Shown piece by piece: positions 1 through 5,381 of a stretch of 5,381 nt of DNA. The DNA lies in assembly GCA_014729455.1 (NCBI GenBank), contig WJJW01000345.1:1-5381 (forward strand), written 5' to 3'. This DNA is from Candidatus Eiseniibacteriota bacterium. Its GTDB lineage: Bacteria > Eisenbacteria > RBG-16-71-46 > CAIMUX01 > VGJL01. A program made the position numbers and the translations under genes. Within the stretch, counting starts at the first letter, position 1; each line of letters starts with the position of its first letter. The notes under the pieces are model-generated. The model was not told the DNA's origin. It was given only the letters and a program-made list of their open reading frames with translations, and ran no database searches.

Positions 1-27
1 CCCGTCCGGTGGGGGGGACCGAACGGG
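1..27 (-). terminator. Candidate hairpin terminator of the lipoprotein gene
   Basis: Bases 1-5 (CCCGT) pair with 23-27 (ACGGG). After a single C/A mismatch, 7-10 (CGGT) pair with 18-21 (ACCG), leaving a 7-base loop of G on the plus strand. The hairpin starts about 35 bases past the lipoprotein stop codon on the minus strand, where a factor-independent terminator is expected. Any T tract would lie beyond the window edge, so the call rests on the stem and its position only. Confidence 0.45.
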
Positions 28-62
28 CGCCGGGGGGAGGGCCGTCAGGGACCAGGAGGCAA

Positions 63-620
63 CTACCAGCCGGCTCGACCGGCTCCGTACCTGGAGAAGT
101 GTTCGAGCTCCGCCTCGAGGACTCCCGTCGACGGATCGTACGTGCCGCCGACGTCCGTCCACTCGCCGGACTCCTCGTCGAACCAGTAGACGGTGTACTG
201 CTCGTCCGGATCGAGAGCGAGATCCGACAGATCGATCCGCAGGGTCACCGGAACGTCGAACGACACCCCGTGCGGGCCCAGCTCGCAGATCACGTAGCCG
301 GTCTGCTCCTTCGAGGTGACGCTGTAGACCATCGTATGGTCGAGAGCGCCGGCGGGAACTTCGATGCTGTAGCGACCGGCGGTGAGGGTTCCACCGACCG
401 TCGGATCGATGGACTGCCAGGCGCGATGCCGCTTGTCCTTCCCGCCTTTGTTTCCTCCTTTCCCGTTCCCTCCGAGCGGAACCGCCGCATTGGGGTTGCC
501 GTCGACGTTGACGAGCTCCGGAACGGCGCTCGTCTCGGGCGCCTGCACCGTGTCCGTTCCGCATGAGGCCACACCCAGGGCGAGCAGGATGCCGATTGCC
601 AGTATGCTGAGCTTCTTCAT
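63..620 (-). CDS. Secreted lipoprotein with ZU5-like domain
   Basis: This encodes a 185-residue protein of unknown specific function. The N-terminus is a lipoprotein signal peptide: two Lys, a hydrophobic core at residues 4-16, and a lipobox V17-A18-S19-C20. Cys20 would be lipidated. Gly21 at +2 does not match the inner-membrane retention signal, so outer-membrane anchoring is inferred. Residues 21-49 form a flexible tether rich in Pro, Asn and Val. Residues 50-66 are a Gly/Lys/Asn low-complexity spacer. From about residue 76 (GGTLTAGRYSIEVPAGAL) the chain resembles the opening of a ZU5 domain, a beta-sandwich fold seen in bacterial surface proteins. GPHGVSFDVPVTLRIDL (115-131) and a Trp/Tyr-rich tail with EHFSRY near 173-178 also fit. 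No catalytic motif is visible, so a surface binding or structural role is inferred. The ATG has AAGGGGG six bases upstream. The gene is transcribed divergently from metH. Confidence 0.85.
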   Translation of the reverse strand: MKKLSILAIGILLALGVASCGTDTVQAPETSAVPELVNVDGNPNAAVPLGGNGKGGNKGGKDKRHRAWQSIDPTVGGTLTAGRYSIEVPAGALDHTMVYSVTSKEQTGYVICELGPHGVSFDVPVTLRIDLSDLALDPDEQYTVYWFDEESGEWTDVGGTYDPSTGVLEAELEHFSRYGAGRAGW

Positions 621-626
621 CGTCGA

Positions 627-633
627 CCCCCTT
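627..633 (-). promoter_or_regulatory. Ribosome binding site of the lipoprotein gene
   Basis: On the minus strand AAGGGGG lies six bases before the ATG at 620-618. This supports that start, which also places a complete lipoprotein signal peptide at the N-terminus. Confidence 0.6.
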
Positions 634-681
634 CTTAGGTCTCGGGTACCGATCCGTGGTGACTACGTGCCCCTCCTTAGG
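628..681. repeat. Two copies of a 12-base element, 42 bases apart
   Basis: Positions 628-639 (CCCCTTCTTAGG) and 670-681 (CCCCTCCTTAGG) match at 11 of 12 bases. On the minus strand they read CCTAAGAAGGGG and CCTAAGGAGGGG. The copy nearest the gene contains the lipoprotein ribosome binding site. The distal copy is a better Shine-Dalgarno match but has no start codon at suitable spacing. They could be operator half-sites, an upstream ribosome standby site, or chance in purine-rich leader DNA. Confidence 0.4.
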
Positions 682-808
682 GCAAGTCCGGTGCCAAGTC
701 GCGCGACCGTGTATTTCGATGGACTTAGCGATATCGATCCGTCGAATCGGGGAGGGGGCCACTCCCGAAATCGGAGAGGGAATGTCCTCGAGAGGCGCCA
801 ACCGACAG

Positions 809-908
809 GGAAACAATCAGTTTCCACGTAGCCTGGCCGATTCCAGCCTCTCCGGGGCCGAACTCCCCCGGAACCGGACGCTCCCCCGGATTCCGGTCCC
901 AATCGGGA
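809..908 (+). promoter_or_regulatory. Hairpin cluster upstream of metH
   Basis: Several stems follow one another. GGAAAC 809-814 pairs with GTTTCC 820-825 around a 5-base loop. CTGG 833-836 pairs with CCAG 843-846. TCCGGGG 851-857 pairs with CCCCGGA 866-872 around an 8-base loop. ACCGGA 873-878 pairs with TCCGGT 892-897. TCCC 897-900 pairs with GGGA 905-908. The two 6-7 bp perfect stems and the adjacent 873-897 stem are the most notable, since 4-bp stems are common in GC-rich DNA. There is no T tract. The region could be a structured mRNA leader if transcription starts upstream of 809, or protein-binding DNA if it starts near 934. I could not match it to a known riboswitch class. Confidence 0.3.
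863..898 (+). repeat. Imperfect tandem repeat, about 18 bases, two copies
   Basis: CTCCCCCGGA occurs at 863-872 and again at 881-890. Each copy is followed by a CCGG-containing segment (ACCGGAC, then TTCCGGTC), giving an 18-base period. Either copy can pair with TCCGGGG at 851-857, so two alternative hairpins are possible in RNA. Confidence 0.45.
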
Positions 909-921
909 GCCCGGCGCACCC

Positions 922-927
922 TATACT
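922..927 (+). promoter_or_regulatory. Possible -10 box of the metH promoter
   Basis: TATACT differs from the sigma-70 -10 consensus at one base and stands out in otherwise GC-rich sequence. Transcription would start near 934, giving a leader of about 40 bases to the preferred metH start at 974. No good -35 hexamer lies 16-18 bases upstream (the bases there are close to CCAATC), so the call is weak. Confidence 0.3.
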
Positions 928-960
928 CGGATGAACCGAGCCCGAAGCCCGCAACCACAT

Positions 961-964
961 GGAG
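961..964 (+). promoter_or_regulatory. Ribosome binding site deciding the metH start
   Basis: GGAG lies nine bases before the ATG at 974. The in-frame ATG at 959 has no Shine-Dalgarno-like sequence upstream. This favours 974 as the start and makes the five codons 959-973 part of the leader. Confidence 0.5.
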
Positions 965-973
965 AAACGCTGG

Positions 974-3900
974 ATGAACCGACCTCCGATCGACCGGCTC
1001 CTCGCGGAGCGGATCCTGATCCTCGACGGCGCGATGGGGACCATGATCCAGAGCTGCGGTCTCGAGGAGGCCGACTACCGCGGGGACCGGTTCCGGGACC
1101 ATCCACGGGACCTGAAGGGCAACAGCGACATCCTCTGTCTCACCCGACCCGACGTGATCGAGGAGATCCACCGCGCCTACCTCGAGGCGGGCGCGGACGT
1201 CGTCACCACGAACTCCTTCACCGCCACCTCGATCTCGCAGAGCGACTACCGGACCGAGACGCACGCGCGGGAGATCCACGTCGCTTCGGCCCGGATCGCC
1301 CGCAAGGCGGCCGACGCGGCGACCCGCGACGACCCGTCCCGCCCGCGCTACGTGGCCGGATCGCTCGGTCCGACCAACCGGACCGCCTCGATCTCCCCCG
1401 ACGTCGGTGATCCCGGGGCCCGCAACGTCACCTTCGACGAGCTCGCCGGCACCTACGGCGAGGCGGCCGAAGGGCTGATCGAGGGCGGCGCGGATCTGCT
1501 CCTGATCGAGACGATCTTCGACACCCTCAACGCCAAGGCGGCGATCCACGCGATCCTCTCGCTCTTCGAGCGGACCGGGAAGTCGCTGCCGCTGATCGTC
1601 TCCGGCACGATCCCCGACGCGAGCGGGCGCACGCTCTCCGGACAGACGCTCGAGGCGTTCCTCCACTCGATCCTCCACGCCGAGCCGCTGCTGGTCGGAC
1701 TCAATTGCGCGCTGGGACCGGCGGAGCTCCGGGCCCACGTCGACGAGCTGGCCGCGCGGACGGACCGGTACACGAGCGCGCATCCGAACGCGGGTCTCCC
1801 GAACGCGTACGGCGAGTACGACCTCTCTCCGGAGGAGATGGCGGTCCATCTCGGGGAATGGGCGGAGAGCGGGCTCTTGAACATCGCCGGCGGCTGCTGC
1901 GGGACGACGCCGGATCACATCCGCGCGATCGCCGCCGCGGTCGCGCCCCATCCCCCGCGCCGCCCCCCCCGCCTCCCGGTCCGCTGCCGCCTGAGCGGCC
2001 TCGAGCCGTTCGAGATCGGCCCCGACTCCCTGTTCGTCAACGTCGGGGAACGGACCAACGTCGCGGGATCCGCCCGCTTCCGGCGCCTGATCCTCGACGG
2101 AAACTTCGAGGAGGCCCTCGAGGTGGCCCGCAAGCAGGTCGCCGCCGGCGCGCAGATGATCGACGTCAACATGGACGAGGGGATGCTCGACGGCGTCGAA
2201 GCGATGACGCGCTTCCTGCGCTGGATCGCCACCGAGCCGGACATCGCCCGGGTCCCGGTGATGATCGATTCGTCCAACTGGGCCGTCCTCGAGGCGGGCC
2301 TGAAGTGCCTCCAGGGAAAGGGGGTCGTCAACTCGATCTCGCTGAAGGACGGGGAGGAGGAGTTGATCCGCCGGGCCCGCGAGATCCGCCGCTACGGCGC
2401 CGCCGCGCTCGTGATGGCGTTCGACGAACGCGGCCAGGCCGACTCGCTCGACCGCAAGGTCGAGATCTGCACGCGGTCCTATGAGGTCCTCACGCAACGG
2501 GCCGGATTCCCGGCGGAGGACCTGATCTTCGATCCGAACGTCTTCGCGATCGCCACCGGGATCGAGGAGCACAACGGCTACGGCGTCGCCTACATCGAGG
2601 CGACGCGGCGGATCAAGGAGACGCTTCCGCACGCTCTCGTCTCGGGCGGGGTCTCCAACGTCTCCTTCGCCTTCCGAGGCAACGACCCGGTGCGCGAGGC
2701 GATCCATGCGGTCTTCCTCTACCACGCGATCCACGCGGGGATGGACATGGGGATCGTCAACGCGGGACAGCTCGCCGTCTACGACGAGCTTCCGGCGGAG
2801 CTGCGCGAGGTCGTCGAGGACGTCGTCCTGAACCGCCGCGCCGACGCCACCGAGCGTCTGCTCGAGATCGCCCAGCGGTACAAGGGGGACAAACGCGAGC
2901 AGCGGCGGGAAGACCCCGCCTGGCGGGAGTGGCCGGTCGCGAAGCGGCTCGAGCACGCGCTGATCCACGGGATCGACCGTCACGTGATCGACGACGTCGA
3001 GGAGGCGCGACTGGAGGCCGGCAAGCCGATCGAGGTGATCGAGGGTCCGCTGATGGACGGGATGAACGTCGTCGGCGACCTCTTCGGCGACGGCCGGATG
3101 TTCCTCCCCCAGGTCGTCAAGAGCGCCCGGGTGATGAAGAAGGCGGTCGCCTACCTGATCCCGTTCCTCGAGGCGGAGATGGAGGGAACCGGACGCAAGG
3201 CGGGCACGATCGTGCTCGCGACGGTGAAGGGGGACGTGCACGACATCGGCAAGAACATCGTCGGGGTCGTCCTGCAGTGCAACAACTTCGAGGTCGTCGA
3301 TCTCGGGGTGATGGTCCCCGCGCGCAAGATCCTCGAAGAGGCCCGGGAGCGGGGCGCCGACCTGATCGGCCTCTCGGGACTGATCACTCCTTCCCTGGAG
3401 GAGATGGTCCACGTCGCCCGCGAGATGCAGCGGCAGCAAGTGACGGTGCCGCTCTTGATCGGCGGGGCGACGACCTCGAAGGCGCACACGGCGGTCAAGA
3501 TCGCTCCGTCCTACGCGCATCCGACGCTCTGGGTGAAGGACGCCTCCCGGGCGGTCGGTGTCGCGCAGAACCTGGTCAGCCGCGAGCGGCGCGGGCCGCT
3601 CGTCGAGAAGACCGCCGCCGAGTACGAGTCCCTGCGGGAACGGCACGCCTCCGGCCGCCGCGCTCCCCGTCTCCTCGCGCTCGATGAGGCGCGCGCGAAC
3701 CGGCCGCGCATCGACTGGGGAGGAACGGTCCCGCCGCCGCCGAACGAGCCGGGGCTCACCATCCTCGACGACGAACCTCTCGAGGAGATCGCCCGGGCCG
3801 TCGACTGGACCCCCTTCTTCCACGCCTGGGAAATGAAGGGGACCTATCCGCGGATCCTCGAGCATCCCGAGAAAGGCCCGGAGGCGCGCCGGCTCTTCGA

Positions 3901-4648
3901 CGACGCGCGCGGCATGCTGGATCGGATCGTCGGGGAGCGGTGGCTTCGCGCCCGCGGGATCGCCGCGCTGTTCGCAGCCGAGCGGATCGGCGAGGACGAT
4001 GTGGCGCTGCGCGATGACGCGGGCCGATCGGCCGGCGGGCTGCACTTCCTACGCCAGCAGACGGAGCGCCCGGAAGGGAGACCGTCCCTCTGTCTCGCCG
4101 ACTTCGTGGCGCCGGCCGACGCCGGGATCCGCGATCACGTCGGGCTCTTCGCCGTCACCGCCGGGCTCGGGATCGAGGAGAAGATCGCCGCGTTCGAGGC
4201 GGACCACGACGACTACTCCGCGATCCTGTTGAAGGCGCTGGCCGACCGGCTCGCCGAGGCGTTCGCCGAGCGGCTCCACGAGCGTGTTCGCAAGAAGCTC
4301 TGGGGGTACGCGCCCGACGAGAACCTCGACAACGACGACCTGATCCGGGAGCGCTACCAGGGGATCCGGCCGGCGCCCGGCTATCCCGCCTGCCCCGACC
4401 ACACCGAGAAGGGAACGATCTGGCGGCTGCTCGGCGTGGAGGAGCGGATCGGGATCCGACTGAGCGAGACCTTCGCGATGCTCCCCGCCGCGTCGGTCAG
4501 CGGGATCTACTTCGCCCACCCTGCGGCGGCCTACTTCGCGGTGGGCAAGATCGGCCGGGATCAGCTCGAGGACTACGCCGCGCGCAAGGGATGGACCGTG
4601 GAGGAGGCCGCCCGCTGGCTCGCGCCGAACCTGCAGGGGTCGGTATAG
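974..4648 (+). CDS. metH: Cobalamin-dependent methionine synthase (MetH)
   Basis: MetH transfers the methyl group of 5-methyltetrahydrofolate to homocysteine through methylcobalamin, giving methionine and tetrahydrofolate in the cytosol. From the ATG at 974 the protein has 1,224 residues, close to the 1,227 of E. coli MetH. All modules are present in order. The homocysteine domain (about 5-325) has DGAMGTM at 18-24 and zinc ligands C245, C308 and C309 (GGCCGTTP). A Pro/Arg linker follows (324-335). The pterin domain (about 350-610) has NVGERTN ending at 362 and D397-x-N399. The helical cap lies at about 650-735. The B12 domain (about 740-870) has DVHDIG, with D754 and axial H756, plus S801 and S807. 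The activation domain (about 930-1224) has D944 (DWTPFF) and RPAPGYPACP, with R1132 and Y1137 matching E. coli R1134 and Y1139 for S-adenosylmethionine binding. Reactivation by a flavodoxin-type donor is therefore expected. An in-frame ATG at 959 is an alternative start adding five residues. No frameshift or missing key residue is seen. Confidence 0.98.
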   Translation: MNRPPIDRLLAERILILDGAMGTMIQSCGLEEADYRGDRFRDHPRDLKGNSDILCLTRPDVIEEIHRAYLEAGADVVTTNSFTATSISQSDYRTETHAREIHVASARIARKAADAATRDDPSRPRYVAGSLGPTNRTASISPDVGDPGARNVTFDELAGTYGEAAEGLIEGGADLLLIETIFDTLNAKAAIHAILSLFERTGKSLPLIVSGTIPDASGRTLSGQTLEAFLHSILHAEPLLVGLNCALGPAELRAHVDELAARTDRYTSAHPNAGLPNAYGEYDLSPEEMAVHLGEWAESGLLNIAGGCCGTTPDHIRAIAAAVAPHPPRRPPRLPVRCRLSGLEPFEIGPDSLFVNVGERTNVAGSARFRRLILDGNFEEALEVARKQVAAGAQMIDVNMDEGMLDGVEAMTRFLRWIATEPDIARVPVMIDSSNWAVLEAGLKCLQGKGVVNSISLKDGEEELIRRAREIRRYGAAALVMAFDERGQADSLDRKVEICTRSYEVLTQRAGFPAEDLIFDPNVFAIATGIEEHNGYGVAYIEATRRIKETLPHALVSGGVSNVSFAFRGNDPVREAIHAVFLYHAIHAGMDMGIVNAGQLAVYDELPAELREVVEDVVLNRRADATERLLEIAQRYKGDKREQRREDPAWREWPVAKRLEHALIHGIDRHVIDDVEEARLEAGKPIEVIEGPLMDGMNVVGDLFGDGRMFLPQVVKSARVMKKAVAYLIPFLEAEMEGTGRKAGTIVLATVKGDVHDIGKNIVGVVLQCNNFEVVDLGVMVPARKILEEARERGADLIGLSGLITPSLEEMVHVAREMQRQQVTVPLLIGGATTSKAHTAVKIAPSYAHPTLWVKDASRAVGVAQNLVSRERRGPLVEKTAAEYESLRERHASGRRAPRLLALDEARANRPRIDWGGTVPPPPNEPGLTILDDEPLEEIARAVDWTPFFHAWEMKGTYPRILEHPEKGPEARRLFDDARGMLDRIVGERWLRARGIAALFAAERIGEDDVALRDDAGRSAGGLHFLRQQTERPEGRPSLCLADFVAPADAGIRDHVGLFAVTAGLGIEEKIAAFEADHDDYSAILLKALADRLAEAFAERLHERVRKKLWGYAPDENLDNDDLIRERYQGIRPAPGYPACPDHTEKGTIWRLLGVEERIGIRLSETFAMLPAASVSGIYFAHPAAAYFAVGKIGRDQLEDYAARKGWTVEEAARWLAPNLQGSV

Positions 4649-4665
4649 ACCAGATCAGGGTTCGG
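4625..4665. terminator. Imperfect palindrome spanning both convergent stop codons
   Basis: CCGAACC (4625-4631) pairs with GGTTCGG (4659-4665). After a single bulged G at 4658, TG (4632-4633) pairs with CA (4656-4657). Inside this, GGTC (4638-4641) pairs with GACC (4648-4651) around a 6-base loop. The structure is centred near 4645 and covers the metH stop (4646-4648), the 6-base gap and the cupin stop (4655-4657). Its symmetry would let it act on transcripts from either side. There is no T tract on either strand, so it would be a stem-only terminator or an mRNA 3'-end stabiliser. Confidence 0.5.
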
Positions 4666-5194
4666 TGAGGTCGCCGATCCGCTCCGCCCAATCGGGATAG
4701 GCCGCCAGCAGCGCCGCACGCTCGCCGATCTCGAAGTCGTCGAACGAGAACCCCGGCGCCATCGTCGTGCCGATCAGCGCGTAGCCGAAGCGCCCTCCGG
4801 GCTCCACGCGCGCCCCCTGCCACGCTCCACCGGGCACGACCGCCTGCGGGCGCATCCCCCCGAGAAGATCGTCGCCGAGCCGCACCCGTTCCCCGCGCCC
4901 GTCCGGATGCAGGATCCAGAGGAGGAGGGGATCGCCGAGGTAGTGGTGGTAGACCTCCTCCCCGGGGAGGCGATGCAGCAACGACTGCGTCCCGCGCGTG
5001 TGGAGAAAGTAGATCGCCGTCGACAACGAACGGGCGGAACGATACGGACCCGGCAGCACCGCGGCGGGGAGCTCGACCGGAGAGCGGTAGGTCTCCACGA
5101 ACCGTCCCCCCTCGCCGGGGAGCGGGCGGAGATCGAGGAGGCGGATCACCTCCTCGGCGGTCGGCGCTCCGGCTATTCGAGACCCCGCGCCCAC
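4655..5194 (-). CDS. Cupin_5 (DUF985) family protein
   Basis: This encodes 179 residues, the usual size for this single-domain beta-barrel family. The biochemical function of most members is not established, and some are annotated as possible sugar epimerases or isomerases without firm proof. Family landmarks appear in order: EEVIRLLDLRPLPGEGG at 14-30, ETYRS at 34-38, STAIYFL at 58-64, HRLPGEEVYHHYLGDPL at 74-90, PQAVVPGGAWQGA at 116-128, and IGTTMAPGFSFDDFE at 141-155. H74, E80 and H83/H84 are candidate pocket or metal residues. The usual PHPEGG segment reads PLPGEGG here, with the His replaced and one Gly added. The start is GTG at 5194, preceded by GGAGG with seven bases of spacing. The gene overlaps the upstream peptidase gene by 22 bases, which suggests one operon and coupled translation. 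There is no signal peptide, so a cytosolic location is inferred. Confidence 0.9.
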   Translation of the reverse strand: MGAGSRIAGAPTAEEVIRLLDLRPLPGEGGRFVETYRSPVELPAAVLPGPYRSARSLSTAIYFLHTRGTQSLLHRLPGEEVYHHYLGDPLLLWILHPDGRGERVRLGDDLLGGMRPQAVVPGGAWQGARVEPGGRFGYALIGTTMAPGFSFDDFEIGERAALLAAYPDWAERIGDLTEP

Positions 5195-5381
5195 AGCTCG
5201 TCCTCCTCGAGTCCGAGGTAGTGGCCGAGCTCGTGGAACAGCGTCAGCGCGATCTCGTGGATCAGCTCCTCGCGCGACCAGCAGATCCGCTCGAGGTTGC
5301 GCTGGTAGATGAAGATCGTCGGGGGCAGATCCGGCGGATTGAAGACGGACCGGTCCCGCAGGCTCGGCCCCACGAATAGAC
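5173..5381 (-). CDS. Zincin_1-type metallopeptidase family protein, 5' end outside window
   Basis: Only the C-terminal 68 or so codons are visible, and the frame is open to the window edge. The key motif is HELGHYLGLEE (minus-strand codons 5235-5203), a full HExxHxxGxxE: two His and the final Glu as zinc ligands, and the first Glu as catalytic base. Upstream, LFVGPSLRDRSV and PPTIFIYQRNLER match the pattern of the Zincin_1 (DUF1025, minigluzincin-like) family, which has a GLYxGxxLxxRS-type segment, then a strand, then a helix carrying HExGH. Family members are small, usually a little over 100 residues, so roughly half the gene is missing here. A GTG at 5373 could be read as a start, but the family-like residues before it argue against that. 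Members are presumed cytosolic, with unknown substrates. The gene overlaps the cupin gene and is probably its operon partner. Confidence 0.85.
   Translation of the reverse strand, partial: LFVGPSLRDRSVFNPPDLPPTIFIYQRNLERICWSREELIHEIALTLFHELGHYLGLEEDELWARGLE
5201..5208 (-). promoter_or_regulatory. Ribosome binding site of the cupin gene, inside the peptidase gene
   Basis: The minus strand reads GAGGAGGA here, with GGAGG at 5206-5202, seven bases before the GTG at 5194. The same bases encode the Glu-Glu-Asp that ends the peptidase HExxHxxGxxE motif, so one stretch serves both a zinc ligand and the downstream start. It is the main support for the GTG start. Confidence 0.65.

Larger units (their letters stand above)
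621..973. other. Divergent intergenic region between lipoprotein gene and metH
   Basis: About 350 bases separate the two divergent genes, and no convincing gene lies within them. The left part (621-710) holds two near-identical 12-base elements and the palindrome GTCGCGCGAC at 698-707. It also holds a 5-bp stem, TGCCC at 668-672 with GGGCA at 680-684. The middle (711-800) has short palindromes such as CGATATCG at 729-736 and nothing I recognise. The right part (809-908) is a run of hairpins, followed by a possible -10 box at 922-927. Promoters for both genes must lie here unless transcription enters from outside. I see no clear -35/-10 pair on the minus strand. Confidence 0.7.

Noticed and set aside
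9..566. A 185-codon plus-strand frame opposite the lipoprotein gene
   Set aside because: The minus-strand frame has a signal peptide, a lipobox, a ribosome site and a recognisable domain. The plus-strand frame has none of these.
681..825. Possible cobalamin, SAM-I or SAH riboswitch
   Set aside because: Fragments look familiar: GGTGCCAAGTC at 690-700, GCCACT at 759-764, GGGAATG at 778-784 and GAGAGGCGCC at 790-799. The B12 box, the SAM-I core GGCAACC segment and the SAH pseudoknot partner are not found at the right order and spacing. A covariance-model search with a significant hit would reverse this.
931..1410. A 159-codon plus-strand frame starting at the upstream ATG
   Set aside because: It overlaps the metH 5' end out of frame, lacks a convincing ribosome site and gives an Arg/Pro/Gly-rich sequence with no family resemblance. 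Only its start context is kept as a finding.
1705..2484. Second plus-strand frame of 259 codons inside metH, and a similar one at 2929-3687
   Set aside because: Both are extremely Arg/Gly/Pro/Asp-rich shadows of the metH frame.
725..4045. A 1,106-codon open frame on the minus strand, antisense to metH
   Set aside because: It lies almost wholly opposite metH, whose frame has every expected domain and residue. The antisense product is dominated by Arg, Asp, Val, Gly and Leu with no recognisable domain, as expected when a GC-rich gene with strong third-position bias is read in reverse.
4497..4823. Minus-strand 108-codon frame across the metH-cupin junction
   Set aside because: It overlaps both real genes in another frame and has no family resemblance. 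The metH and cupin frames explain all of this sequence.
5173..5373. GTG at 5373 as the true start of the metallopeptidase gene
   Set aside because: The frame continues to the window edge, and the residues before the GTG (Leu-Phe) fit the family segment before the GPSLRDRS motif. The protein would also be too short for the family.

Overview
The window is high-G+C bacterial chromosome with G or C at most third codon positions. It holds four protein genes: one on the plus strand (metH) and three on the minus strand. No mobile element, CRISPR array, tRNA or rRNA is visible. The lipoprotein signal peptide (Gly at +2 after the lipobox Cys) suggests a diderm bacterium. The MetH is a full-length E. 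coli-type enzyme. The phylum cannot be fixed from this sequence. A little-studied high-GC lineage, such as one related to Gemmatimonadota or Eisenbacteria, would fit the ZU5-like lipoprotein, but that is only an inference.

Layout from left to right. Positions 1-27 form a strong hairpin, a likely terminator for the leftmost gene. Positions 63-620 (minus) encode a small secreted lipoprotein with a Gly/Lys-rich spacer and a ZU5-like beta domain. Positions 621-973 are the divergent regulatory region between the lipoprotein gene and metH. It carries two related 12-base elements on the lipoprotein side and a cluster of hairpins, an imperfect tandem repeat and a possible -10 box on the metH side. 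Positions 974-4648 (plus) encode cobalamin-dependent methionine synthase with all modules and catalytic residues present. Only 6 bases separate it from the convergent gene at 4655-5194 (minus), a Cupin_5 (DUF985) protein. An imperfect palindrome at 4625-4665 spans both stop codons and probably ends transcription from both sides. The cupin gene overlaps by 22 bases the 3' end of a Zincin_1-type (minigluzincin) metallopeptidase gene, 5173-5381 (minus), whose 5' part lies outside the window.

The peptidase and cupin genes look co-transcribed and translationally coupled, because the cupin ribosome binding site lies inside the peptidase zinc-ligand codons. metH seems to be a single-gene unit, with no metF, cobalamin-transport or SAM-cycle gene adjoining it here. 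This is mostly ordinary housekeeping sequence. The items most worth a second look are the structured metH upstream region, the palindrome shared by two convergent stop codons, and the peptidase-cupin overlap. I did not find a convincing new multi-gene system.
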